Assembly: GCA_947260045.1 (NCBI GenBank)
Contig: CAMYOP010000009.1
Coordinates: forward strand, 1-20,551
DNA: 20,551 bases
Source: an uncultured Desulfobulbaceae bacterium
GTDB taxonomy: Bacteria; Desulfobacterota; Desulfobulbia; Desulfobulbales; Desulfobulbaceae
Reading direction: 5' to 3'
Every line of letters starts with the position of its first letter. Within the stretch, counting starts at the first letter, position 1. The position numbers and the translations under genes are program-made. The notes beneath the pieces were generated by a model. It ran no database searches, was not told the DNA's origin, and saw nothing but the letters and a program-made list of their open reading frames with translations. Below, piece after piece: positions 5,658-14,486 of this stretch.

Positions 5658-8183
5658 GTGGACATGACAAACTTCAATGGCTGGGATATTGGCTTACGTG
5701 AGGTAATGCCATCCCGTCCACCGGAGAGGCGAGTTCATGATTTTGACCAGGTTGACACGGGCTTTTCCAAAGAAATGGCCATCAAAGAGGCCAAACGTTG
5801 TCTCCAATGCGGCTGTACCGGTCTTGCTAAGTGCGAACTACGCCCTTTATCACGTGACCATAAGGTCTTAGCCAAGGTTGCAGCAGACCGTATGCAGGCT
5901 GAAGAAAACCGAGACCATAACTCTCTTCGTATTGACCCTAACAAGTGTGTCCTTTGTCACAGGTGTGAACGGAGCTGTGAATATGATGCTATCACTGTCA
6001 GCTACAGAGAAGAAGACGGTCAGGTACTTGATAAAAAAGTAATAATCAATGACAAATGCGTCTCCTGCGGAGCCTGTGCAAACGGCTGTCCAACTGGAAC
6101 CATTACCAAGAATCACCTCACCCTGCCCTTACTTCCTGATGAGGCGCGGAAGGTTAGAAGTGTCTGCACCTATTGTGGTACAGGCTGCAGCATTGAGCTA
6201 CATACAAAATATAACTCTATTTTTGAAGTAAAGGGAGACAAGAGCGGTGCTGCCAACCATGGTGAATTATGCGTAAAAGGCCGATACGGCTTTGATTTCC
6301 AGACCAAGAAAGATCGCCTGAGACAACCGCTCATTCGAGATGACAACCAGGAGGCTTTTAGAACTGTATCCTGGGATGAGGCACTGGATTTTATCGCTAA
6401 AAAACTGCCACAGTACAAAGGTGATTCTTTTGCCTCACTGGCATCTGCAAGGGTAACCAATGAGGAAAATTACCTTCTGCAGAAATTTACCAGAAAGGTT
6501 ATGCAGACCAACAACATCGATCACTGTGCCCGCCTCTGACACTCTCCATCTGTCAGCGGTCTGCTGGCAAGCTTCGGAAGCGGCGCAATGACCAATTCAA
6601 TTGGTGAAATTGGTGATGCACAAACTATTCTCGCCATAGGAACAAATACTGCGGAAAACCATCCGATCATCTTTCACCAGGTAAAACGAGCAGTTGAAAA
6701 TGGCGGTAAACTTATTGTCATTGATCCAAGAGAAGTTGCCCTGTGTGCTCTCGCCCATCGTTGGCTGCGACTTAACCCAGGTACAGATGTTCCTTTGTTG
6801 ATGGGTATGGCTCGAGTTATCATCGAGGAAGACCTGTTTGATAAGGATTTTATCGCTGAGCGCTGTGAGGGTTTTGATGATTTCAAAAACTCACTGGATG
6901 ATTTTGATCTTGATACTGTATCAGAACTTACAGGCGTTAAGCCAGATGATATCAAAGAGGCTGCCCGAATTTTTGCCAAGGAAACTCCAGGCACAATCCT
7001 GTATGCAATGGGGATTACGCAGCATTCAAAGGGAACTGATAATGTCCTGGCCATTGCCAACCTTGCCATGCTCACTGGTAACATCGGTAAACCTTCTACA
7101 GGTGTCAATCCCCTACGTGGCCAGAACAATGTTCAAGGTTCCTGTGACATGGGTGGTTTGCCTATGTATTTTACAGGCTACCAGGGTGTGGATGATCCAG
7201 TTGTTCGGGAAAAATTTGAAAAAAAATGGGACTGTACCCTGCCTGGTAAGCCAGGCCTGAAACTTTCTTATATGTTTGAGAAAGTTGATCAGGGAGAATT
7301 ACGGGCAATGTATGTTATTGGTGAGAATCCAGTACTTAGTGACCCCGATGCCCAGCATGTTGAAAAATCACTGAAGAAACTTGACTTGTTGATTGTACAG
7401 GATATTTTCCTGACCGAAACAGCTCAGCTTGCCCATGTGGTTCTCCCCGCAGCCTGCAGCTTTGAAAAGGATGGGACTTTTTCAAATACAGAGCGTCGGG
7501 TACAAAGAATCCGTCAGGCCGTTTCTCCGGTTGGAAATGCCCGTGCAGATTGGCAGATCCTTTGCAGTTTAGCCCAAGCGATGGATGAACAGGGCTTTAA
7601 TTACCAGAACCCTGCAGAGATCATGGATGAAATTGCCAGCCTGACTCCAAGCTACGGTGGTATTAACTACAAGCGTTTGGAACAGGGAGGTCTTCAATGG
7701 CCTTGTCCAGATCAGGAACATCCAGGCACCGTTTACCTCCACGCTCAGTCTTTCCCTCGTGGAAAAGGTCTGTTCTCCAAACTGGCTTATAAGCTTGCCG
7801 CTGAAACAGCAGATGAACAATATCCATTTATTCTCTCCACAGGGCGCAACCTGTACCACTACCATACAGGCTCCATGACCAGGAGATGTGATGTTCTTAA
7901 ATCAATCCAGGATGAGGAGTTTGCTGAGATTAATCCAATAGATGCAAAAAAACTCGATATCGAGGATGGCCAATTACTTGCCATTTACTCACGAAGAGGT
8001 GAGGTAACGGCAAAAGCCAGGATAACCGAGCGGTCTCCTGAAGGTGTGCTTTTCATGACTTTCCATTTCGCCGAAAGTCCCACCAACCAATTGACCAATA
8101 CCGCTATGGATCCGGTGTCAGGTACTCCAGAATTGAAAATAAGTGCTATTAATATTCAAAAAATCAATCAGTGTGATCCATGA
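5658..8183 (+). CDS. fdhA: Selenocysteine-containing molybdenum formate dehydrogenase, catalytic subunit
   Basis: Reading UGA at 6537-6539 as selenocysteine joins two same-frame halves into 841 residues. Order: a linker with CLQCGC (Cys48, 51, 53, perhaps 59); two 4Fe-4S ferredoxin motifs (Cys97, 100, 103, 107 and Cys134, 137, 140, 144); the formate dehydrogenase 4Fe-4S site (Cys170, 173, 177, 205); Sec294 in NNIDHCARL-U-HSPSV; then the bis-MGD-binding region and a C-terminal domain ending FHFAESPTNQLTN..DP. It interconverts formate and CO2 at a Mo or W centre ligated by Sec. No export signal is seen, so it should be cytoplasmic. It follows the flavoprotein by 9 bases in the same frame. The start is GTG 5658 or ATG 5664, both with a weak AAGAAG site, so coupled initiation or UAG readthrough must be considered. 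Without Sec insertion the product would stop at residue 293 and lack the active site. Confidence 0.95.
6537..6539 (+). other. Selenocysteine codon (UGA) of formate dehydrogenase
   Basis: The UGA falls exactly where formate dehydrogenases carry Sec or Cys: DHCAR(L/V)-U-H-(S/G)-PSV. The frame stays open with family-conserved sequence for 547 residues after it. Confidence 0.97.
6540..6569 (+). promoter_or_regulatory. Bacterial SECIS element
   Basis: TGTCAGC (6551-6557) pairs with GCTGGCA (6563-6569), seven base pairs including one G-U, closing the loop GGTCT (6558-6562). E. coli fdhF has the same GGUCU apical loop, recognised by SelB, at nearly the same distance downstream of its UGA. The upstream flank 6540-6550 would form the lower part of the element. 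Confidence 0.9.
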
Positions 8184-8212
8184 GAAAACACTTTGTATAA
8201 ATCTTGAAAAAC

Positions 8213-8263
8213 AAAAGCCGCCTCTGGACAGCTCAAGATCCAGTAAGCGGCTTTTCGTTTTTT
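8213..8263 (+). terminator. Rho-independent terminator of the formate dehydrogenase unit, probably bidirectional
   Basis: AAAAGCCGC (8213-8221) pairs with GCGGCTTTT (8247-8255), and inside it CTGGA pairs with TCCAG. A T-run follows at 8258-8263. The opposite strand also ends in a T-rich tract, so it can serve the convergent sensor kinase gene as well. Confidence 0.88.
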
Positions 8264-8353
8264 AGACTAAATAAATTACCCGATATTTTAAGGTTTATCT
8301 TTTCGCTAGCCTGTAATAAGGGTCATTTTCTGCAAATAACTCCATAATTCCAA

Positions 8354-11206
8354 TCAGTTATTGCCATCCAAAACTTTTTGTATCAGTTTCGCAATTGAGG
8401 CAAAGTCAATTGGCTTTAAGACAAACTCTCTGATACCCATTTTTTTAGCAGATTGCTCATCGATAATATTGCTGAAACCTGTACAAAGAATGATTGGAAT
8501 GTCAGGTCTTATCTGAAGCATTCGTCGAGCCAAATCTGATCCAGTCATTCCTGGCATGGTTTGATCAGTAATAACAATATCAAAGCTTTCTGGACTGTTC
8601 TGGAAGGTTGTTAAAGCTTCAAGGCTACTTTTTCGAACCGTTACCCTGTAACCTAGACTTTTCAGAAGATTTTTTCCCATATCAAGCAACAACTCTTCAT
8701 CGTCTATAAAGAGTATTCTCTCTTTACCACTTGGTTCTAGATCTATTTCTTGACCCGGTGAAGATTCCTGCTCATCAACTTTTGGAAAATACAAATGGAA
8801 GGTCGTTCCTTTGCCCAGTTCACTCTCTACTGTAATAGCACCGCCATATTCAGAGATTATTCCATGGATAATGGATAAGCCCATCCCTGTTCCTTTGCCA
8901 GGTTCTTTGGTGGTGAAAAATGGATCAAATATTTTTTCCAAAATATCAGGAGCAATACCACAACCACTATCAGAGACGATGAGCTCAACATATTCACCTG
9001 CTTCGACTGGTTTTAAAAGTCGCAAGTTTTCCTGGTCACCCAAATAAACGTTTTGCAACTCAACTTTTAAGATACCACCATCTTTTTCCATGGCATGGTC
9101 TGCATTTGTGCAGAGGTTCATGAGTATCTGGTGTACCTGGGTAGGGTCAGCAAGTACAACCCCACACGATGAATCAATTGATTCCTTTATTGTTGTTGTC
9201 GAAGGAATTGAGGCTCGCAACATTTGCATGGCTTCTTTGACAAGAGATTGAAGGTGGAGCGGTATTCTTTCTGTTGAAGCCTGTCTGCTGAATGAAAGAA
9301 TCTGTTTGACCAGGTCTTTTGCGCGGTTTCCAGCTTTAAGTACTTTCTCAAGATCCTTGGCATAAAGAGTGCCATCTGGTGCTTCGAGCCTGGCTAATTC
9401 TGTGTAGCCAAGAATAGCACTTAAAATATTATTAAAATCATGGGCAATACCGCCGGCCAGGGTGCCAATTGCCTCCAACTTCTGGGTATGTTGCAGTGTT
9501 TTATTTATCTTCTTTTTTTCTTCTTCAAGTCTTTTTTTCTTAATGATATCCCAGGTACTGGTGAAAAATAATTGCAGTTGCCGCTGGTCGGATTCATTAT
9601 AAGGATCCTCCTTATTTCCAACACCAATTATAGCAATGAGCTTATCCGAATCAAAAATAGGGATACTCATGTGACGCAGAACAGGAAAATGCCCCTCTGG
9701 ATATCCTTTTTTATCAGGATGATTTGGATAGTCATTATGGACAACAGCTTTTCTCTTTCTTACACAGTCAGCCCAAATTCCTGCTTGTTCAATGGGGTAA
9801 TGGGGTGTTTTTTCTGCTTTACAAATCTTGAGGGTCTCTTTTGACCAGGCATTGAGAGAAATCGTTTTCTCATCATCATCTATAAAATGCATATAACCGC
9901 ATTTACTGGCAGTCAAACGCACGGCCTCTTCAAGGGCATAATCCAAGAGATCCCCTTCGCTCAATGTTCTTTTGTCATGAAGTGCCAAAAGGGCCTCTAG
10001 CCTTTCTTCGTCAAGCTCTATTATGGCTTGAGCTTTTTTTCTTTCTGCAATTTCAGCACTCAGATGTCTCGTCCTTTCAGCAACCTTTCCGCTCAGTTTG
10101 CGATTAAAAATATATAAAAATATCATACATACAAAAGCGGCAAACACTGCAACCCCAAGAAACCATATTATTCTTACAACCTTCGTGAAATCAGCTTGGG
10201 GGCTTGGATCATATAAAAAACCTTCCAGAGAATAATTTGGATCAAGCAAACCGAGTTTTACAAAGGTGTCACCAATGTGTTTCCATCTGCCTGGATTCAT
10301 ATGACCAATCTCTATCAGCTTTGGCATTATCAACTTATTCATATGGTCATATTCATTTCGTAGATACTGGAGTGTAGATTTCCTGCTATATTTTTGAAAT
10401 ATTATATCCATTATCTCCTCAGGATTTTCCATGGCATAGGCCCAGCCACGAAGAGATGCTTCACGAAATGATTTTACCCGTTCAGGGTGTTTGGCTATTT
10501 CCTGCTTTGAAGTAAAGAGGCAATCACCATAGAAATCTATGCCATAACTTATCGGGCGAAGCATGGTACTTTCAATCCCTGCTAATTCAAGGGATAAAGG
10601 CTGATCAGTAACATAGGCATGCATGGCATCAACCTTTCCATTAATCAAATCATTGATATTCCATGACAACTCTTTAAATTCTATCTGTGCAAGAGGCACA
10701 TTCTCGTTAATAAGCATTGCTCGAAGTTCAGCTCCACTGTCAAATCGCCACATTACCTTTTTACCAATCAGGTTATGGGGCGACTGAATGCCAGAATCCG
10801 CTCTGGTAAGAAGTACCTGGGGTGAATGCTGAAAAATAGCTGCGAGAACAACAACAGGTTTTCCTCTGTTTCGGGCAATGAGTAGCTCTGGCATCTCAAT
10901 CCCATACGCGGCTCTTCCAGAGACTACTTCATCTATGAAATCCATGCCAGCTTGCCCTTCTTTGATTATCACCTCAAGACCTGCCTGTTTGTAAAAACCT
11001 TTCTCGACAGCAGCATAGTATCCAGCAAAATTAAATTGGTGAATCCACTTGAGTTGCAGCACAACCTTTTCAGTTTTCAGGTCAGTAGAAATAGATTTTT
11101 TGGCGGCTGTGATGGAACTTGACAGGACAGAAAAAAGAAGGAATACAAAAAATATAACAAGTACTTTACTGAGCGAAAACCTATTATGAAATTTATTTTT
11201 TTTCAT
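8354..11206 (-). CDS. Hybrid sensor histidine kinase with periplasmic NMT1/THI5-type ligand-binding domain, GAF and receiver
   Basis: Order in 950 residues: signal/first membrane segment (14-34); a solute-binding domain of the NMT1/THI5-SsuA kind (about 45-330) opening with LQLKWIHQFNFAGYYAAVEKG; a membrane helix (343-367); a short coiled coil; a GAF domain (about 410-550); a dimerisation/phosphoacceptor domain with His589 (GGIAHDFNN); an ATPase domain (Asn701 in NADHAM, DSGCG at 746-750, GKGTGMGLS at 770-778); and a C-terminal receiver with acidic residues Asp835/836, phospho-acceptor Asp881, Thr909 and Lys931. It should sit in the inner membrane, sense a small molecule in the periplasm and pass phosphate internally to its receiver. 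The binding domain is of the type that takes pyrimidine/thiamine precursors, taurine-like sulfonates or nitrate-like ligands; the ligand is not readable. No output regulator lies next to it. Its end converges on the formate dehydrogenase terminator. Confidence 0.93.
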   Translation of the reverse strand: MKKNKFHNRFSLSKVLVIFFVFLLFSVLSSSITAAKKSISTDLKTEKVVLQLKWIHQFNFAGYYAAVEKGFYKQAGLEVIIKEGQAGMDFIDEVVSGRAAYGIEMPELLIARNRGKPVVVLAAIFQHSPQVLLTRADSGIQSPHNLIGKKVMWRFDSGAELRAMLINENVPLAQIEFKELSWNINDLINGKVDAMHAYVTDQPLSLELAGIESTMLRPISYGIDFYGDCLFTSKQEIAKHPERVKSFREASLRGWAYAMENPEEIMDIIFQKYSRKSTLQYLRNEYDHMNKLIMPKLIEIGHMNPGRWKHIGDTFVKLGLLDPNYSLEGFLYDPSPQADFTKVVRIIWFLGVAVFAAFVCMIFLYIFNRKLSGKVAERTRHLSAEIAERKKAQAIIELDEERLEALLALHDKRTLSEGDLLDYALEEAVRLTASKCGYMHFIDDDEKTISLNAWSKETLKICKAEKTPHYPIEQAGIWADCVRKRKAVVHNDYPNHPDKKGYPEGHFPVLRHMSIPIFDSDKLIAIIGVGNKEDPYNESDQRQLQLFFTSTWDIIKKKRLEEEKKKINKTLQHTQKLEAIGTLAGGIAHDFNNILSAILGYTELARLEAPDGTLYAKDLEKVLKAGNRAKDLVKQILSFSRQASTERIPLHLQSLVKEAMQMLRASIPSTTTIKESIDSSCGVVLADPTQVHQILMNLCTNADHAMEKDGGILKVELQNVYLGDQENLRLLKPVEAGEYVELIVSDSGCGIAPDILEKIFDPFFTTKEPGKGTGMGLSIIHGIISEYGGAITVESELGKGTTFHLYFPKVDEQESSPGQEIDLEPSGKERILFIDDEELLLDMGKNLLKSLGYRVTVRKSSLEALTTFQNSPESFDIVITDQTMPGMTGSDLARRMLQIRPDIPIILCTGFSNIIDEQSAKKMGIREFVLKPIDFASIAKLIQKVLDGNN

Positions 11207-11540
11207 ACTCTTACAAAGATCACAGAGAGTGTTCCTTTGAATGGATATGCAAATTTTATGGAGTAGATTTCTATTGAAACCTACAATGAAGCTTCAGCGT
11301 TAGAATTCACTCTATGATGAGCACACCATAAAAATGAAACTCTCGATTTAATGAATTATATATAGATTCTATGTCAAGAATGACTCTCATTTCAATAGGC
11401 AAATTATTTATTTGCTTTCCATCAACCCTTATCCAGGGAATGAGTACAGCCAGCACTACCATTTTTTATAAATCTTATGAAGGCCTGCCAAAGGGCAGTA
11501 GTAGGAATTGTAGCTACTGAGTGATTCCAGGCATTACATG
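11207..11540. other. Intergenic region between the sensor kinase and the matrixin-like gene
   Basis: This 334-base gap separates two minus-strand genes. It should hold the end of the pyruvate kinase/matrixin transcript and the promoter of the sensor kinase. A weak imperfect hairpin is present (CAGTAG with CTACTG near 11498-11519) but lacks a proper T-tract. No gene or clear promoter is visible. Confidence 0.5.
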
Positions 11541-12233
11541 CTAGTCATGTACCTCTTTCAGTATCAGAGGTCGTTTGCAGGTATCTTTTGCATTGTTTTT
11601 AAGACCAATCTCAGCAGCGGCCTCCCGCGCGATTGTGATCTCAGATTTGTTGAGCTGCCAGCCATAGGTTTTTGAGCGCATAAGGTTGTCATCAGAGTTT
11701 TGTCGATGAGATAGGCCAAGAGCATGGCCAAGTTCATGGGCAGCTGTGCGCGCAGCAGAGTACCTGGCCGGATTTGGTGCCCAGCCAAGTACAGGTTCAT
11801 CGGTCATCTGGATATATTCTCCATCCCAATAACCATTGAAACCTCCAATATACGGTGAAAACCACATATCAAGACCAGCCTTGAGAGGTGCATCATGGTT
11901 TACCGCGTAAATATCAAAACAAATCCCAGCTTGAGACCTCCAGATTTGATTAATTTCAGTAAAAATTGGTATGAATTGCTGCGGAGTCTTGCTGCTTTTT
12001 GCCAGGTGAACACGCAAAGGTATGTGATATACAGGAAGGTAAGGTGGCGATTGTTTCTCAGGATCATTGGTCACAACACTTGAACCTGCGTAACCCGATT
12101 GTGCTGAGCAAGCGAGTAACAGGCACAATGGTATCAGAAAAATTTTACAGTTCTTGGAATACGGCCTGCAACGCAGGATAAAAAAAACCTGAGAAATCAG
12201 AACAAATCTTTCTACGATCTCTGACCGTGACAT
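11541..12233 (-). CDS. Matrixin-like secreted zinc metalloprotease, probable lipoprotein
   Basis: The extended zinc-binding motif HELGHALGLSH is at residues 166-176 (His166, Glu167, His170, His176), with a Met-turn candidate at Met185 (NLMRS), as in matrixins and related metzincins. The 230-residue protein is little more than a catalytic domain. A hydrophobic run IFLIPLCLLLAC (31-42) ends in a lipobox-like LLAC, suggesting cleavage before Cys42 and lipid anchoring. The 30 residues before it are unusually long for a lipoprotein signal, so a later start is possible. The ATG at 12233 overlaps the 3' end of the pyruvate kinase gene by 22 bases in another frame and has AGGA 5 bases upstream, which suggests translational coupling. 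Likely substrates are peptides or proteins at the cell surface or periplasm; none is indicated. The stop is TAG, with a second TAG nine codons later. Confidence 0.82.
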   Translation of the reverse strand: MSRSEIVERFVLISQVFFILRCRPYSKNCKIFLIPLCLLLACSAQSGYAGSSVVTNDPEKQSPPYLPVYHIPLRVHLAKSSKTPQQFIPIFTEINQIWRSQAGICFDIYAVNHDAPLKAGLDMWFSPYIGGFNGYWDGEYIQMTDEPVLGWAPNPARYSAARTAAHELGHALGLSHRQNSDDNLMRSKTYGWQLNKSEITIAREAAAEIGLKNNAKDTCKRPLILKEVHD

Positions 12234-13957
12234 ACCTGTCCTGTGTTGGCATCAATATTAACCAGCTGATCATTTTGAAAACTTTTCATGGCATCTTTTA
12301 CCCCACAGACAACAGGAATTTTCAATTCTCTTCCTACAATGGCTGCATGGGAGGTCAAACCTGGCTGTTCTGCAATAATACCCTTAACAAGAAGAAGCTT
12401 ATCAAGCATGGTGTGATCAGTCTCGTGAACCACGATGATTACGTCCTCAGGTAAATTTTTCCAATCCTCTTTCTTTTTTATGATTCTAATTGTTCCTGAG
12501 ATTGCAGTATGACCAATTCCCTGACCGATATAGCAGGAATCGGCAACAGTCACTATTTTTAAAAAATTCGTTGTTCCACTTGTCATCAAGGGCAACCCTG
12601 CTGTAATCACTACCAAATCGCCATTTTTTACCAGACCTTCCTGAATAGCAGAGATAAGAGCATTATCCAGATGATTATCCACACCCATACCAGGAGAATG
12701 AAACAAAGGGATTACCCCGCGAACCAGTTGAAGTTTTCTCAGGCTCTGCGTATTGTTGCCAACAGCAATAATCGGTGCCTCAGGTCTATATCTGGCTACC
12801 ATTCTTGCTGTAGAACCTGAGGTAGTGGCGGTGAGAATGGCCTTTGCTTTTAAATCCGAGGCACTGGCACAGGAAGCATAAGAAATAGCATCGGCGATGG
12901 TTCCTCTGTTTCGCTGTAGACCAGTAGTCAGAATAGCCTCATAATCAAGTGATGATTCTGAAATAACTGCACACCTTGCCATAAAACGGACAGCCTCCAA
13001 AGGATACTGACCAACAGCAGTTTCAGCTGACAGCATTATTGCATCGGTGCCGTCAAAAATTGCATTGGTGATATCACTTGCCTCTGCCCTGGTCGGTGAT
13101 GGTGAGCTAATCATTGATTCAAGCATCTGGGTCGCAGTTATTACTGGTTTCCCATAATGATTAGCCTTTTTGATAATCTGTTTCTGGATAACTGGTACCT
13201 CTTCAGCAGCAACCTCAACTCCCAGGTCACCTCTTGCCACCATAAGACCATCTGCAGCTTCAATGATTTCATCAAGTTTGTCTATTCCCTGGCGATTCTC
13301 TATTTTAGCAATAATAGCCTGGAACCCGTCCATCTCTTCAATGATACGTCGAACAGCCCAGACATCATCAGCGCTACGGACAAAAGAGGCTGCAATAAAA
13401 TCAACTCCTGCCTCAATACCAAAACGGATATCTTCTTCATCTTTCCTGGAAAGAGAGGGTAAATTGAGTTTTATGCCTGGCAGACTCACTCTTTTTCTGC
13501 TTGAAAGATTACCGCTATTTAAGACACGCGTATGGATTCCTTCCAAAGTAACATTTTCCACTTGAAGGGTAATTTTGCCATCATCTAAAAAAATCTTATC
13601 CCCAGGAACAACATCTTCCGCCAGACCACAATAGTTGACGCCTATTCTTTCATAGGTTCCAGCAATTTCCTGACAACATAAGGTTAAAAATTGTCCTTCA
13701 ACCAGACTGATACCAGATTCGAGATTACCAACTCTAATTTCCGGACCACGAGTATCTAGAAGAATAGCGGTCCCGCTTCCAACTTTTGACCGAGCATTCT
13801 CAACCGCCCTGATCAAGGCTTCGTGGTTACTGCGTTCACCATGGGACAAATTGATCCTGGCGATATCCATTCCAGCTTCAATAAGCTCTATTATCTGTTC
13901 TTCTGCTTGGCTTGCTGGACCAAGAGTGGCAATTATTTTAGTTTTATTCATATTCAC
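12212..13957 (-). CDS. pyk: Pyruvate kinase with C-terminal PEP-utiliser-like domain
   Basis: The product converts phosphoenolpyruvate and ADP to pyruvate and ATP. It begins NKTKIIATLGPAS and shows LSHG, DTRGPEIR, the active-site IIAKIEN, VARGDLGVE, TQMLESM and PTRAEASDITNAIFDGTDAIMLSAETA, in family order. At 581 residues it is about 110 longer than minimal bacterial enzymes. The extension (from about 470) carries GLTSHAAIVGREL with His537, the motif of the phosphohistidine domain in PEP synthase and enzyme I, as in the longer pyruvate kinases of Geobacillus type. The start is GTG 13957 or, more conventionally, ATG 13951; neither has a strong ribosome-binding site. The gene ends TAG (with TGA five codons on), and the matrixin-like gene overlaps this end. 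Confidence 0.96.
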   Translation of the reverse strand: MNMNKTKIIATLGPASQAEEQIIELIEAGMDIARINLSHGERSNHEALIRAVENARSKVGSGTAILLDTRGPEIRVGNLESGISLVEGQFLTLCCQEIAGTYERIGVNYCGLAEDVVPGDKIFLDDGKITLQVENVTLEGIHTRVLNSGNLSSRKRVSLPGIKLNLPSLSRKDEEDIRFGIEAGVDFIAASFVRSADDVWAVRRIIEEMDGFQAIIAKIENRQGIDKLDEIIEAADGLMVARGDLGVEVAAEEVPVIQKQIIKKANHYGKPVITATQMLESMISSPSPTRAEASDITNAIFDGTDAIMLSAETAVGQYPLEAVRFMARCAVISESSLDYEAILTTGLQRNRGTIADAISYASCASASDLKAKAILTATTSGSTARMVARYRPEAPIIAVGNNTQSLRKLQLVRGVIPLFHSPGMGVDNHLDNALISAIQEGLVKNGDLVVITAGLPLMTSGTTNFLKIVTVADSCYIGQGIGHTAISGTIRIIKKKEDWKNLPEDVIIVVHETDHTMLDKLLLVKGIIAEQPGLTSHAAIVGRELKIPVVCGVKDAMKSFQNDQLVNIDANTGQVCHGQRS

Positions 13958-14486
13958 AAATTGGTTTTATTAGATTTTGTGATTACCACCAAAGCTCAAT
14001 TAGAAACTAAAAGGGAGAGGACCTATTTTATTTTTCCTTTATTACTCGAGAGACAGAATAATTTTCGCTGATAATACGCGAAAAAAATTTGGTCCCCTTT
14101 GGCTTAGGAAAAATCTAGATAAACGCATACTCCGATCTGTCTCCCGGTGTTAACTGATATTTAGTGGTAATCACATTATTTTTTTGAGGTGTAAACAAGT
14201 ATACCCTACTCATTTTCTATAAATAGATGGGGACTTAGGAATAAACCTGGCAACAAATAATTATTAATTGCACCTTCACTTACTGGCCCATATAATCAAA
14301 GTAATTCAAAATATTTTTCAAGCAAGAGCAAAGAATCAATAAATATTTGGTAATTATATATTTATTTGAAAAATCTTTAACAAAGTATTCGTTCTATTTT
14401 ACAAATTCTTACCGAGACGTTCCAGCTGCACCTGAAAATCGATTTTTTTTTCTCTCTAAAAAACATTATTTTCCTGGTAACAGATC
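13958..14486. other. Divergent promoter region between pyk and pldA
   Basis: The 529 bases separate two divergent genes and hold no credible open frame. A 12-bp inverted repeat pair (13978-13989 and 14164-14175) and a 7-bp hairpin TTTTCGC/GCGAAAA (14062-14084) lie on the pyk side. The pldA side is very AT-rich. No confident -35/-10 pair could be assigned. Confidence 0.55.
13978..14175. repeat. Pair of 12-bp inverted sites in the pyk/pldA divergent region
   Basis: TGTGATTACCAC (13978-13989) and its exact reverse complement GTGGTAATCACA (14164-14175) lie 186 bases apart between divergent genes. The first begins 21 bases upstream of the pyk start. Such spacing would suit a regulator binding two sites and looping the DNA, but this is inference. 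Confidence 0.4.

Noticed and set aside
8354..8356. TGA ending the large sensor kinase as a recoded codon
   Set aside because: It comes right after the last helix of the receiver domain, the expected end.
12541..13565. Long plus-strand open frames opposite pyruvate kinase
   Set aside because: They are antisense shadows of a clearly conserved minus-strand gene and have no motifs of their own.
14062..14084. TTTTCGC/GCGAAAA hairpin as a terminator for a pldA-side transcript
   Set aside because: It is upstream of both divergent genes and lacks a T-tract after the stem in either direction; at most a regulatory site.
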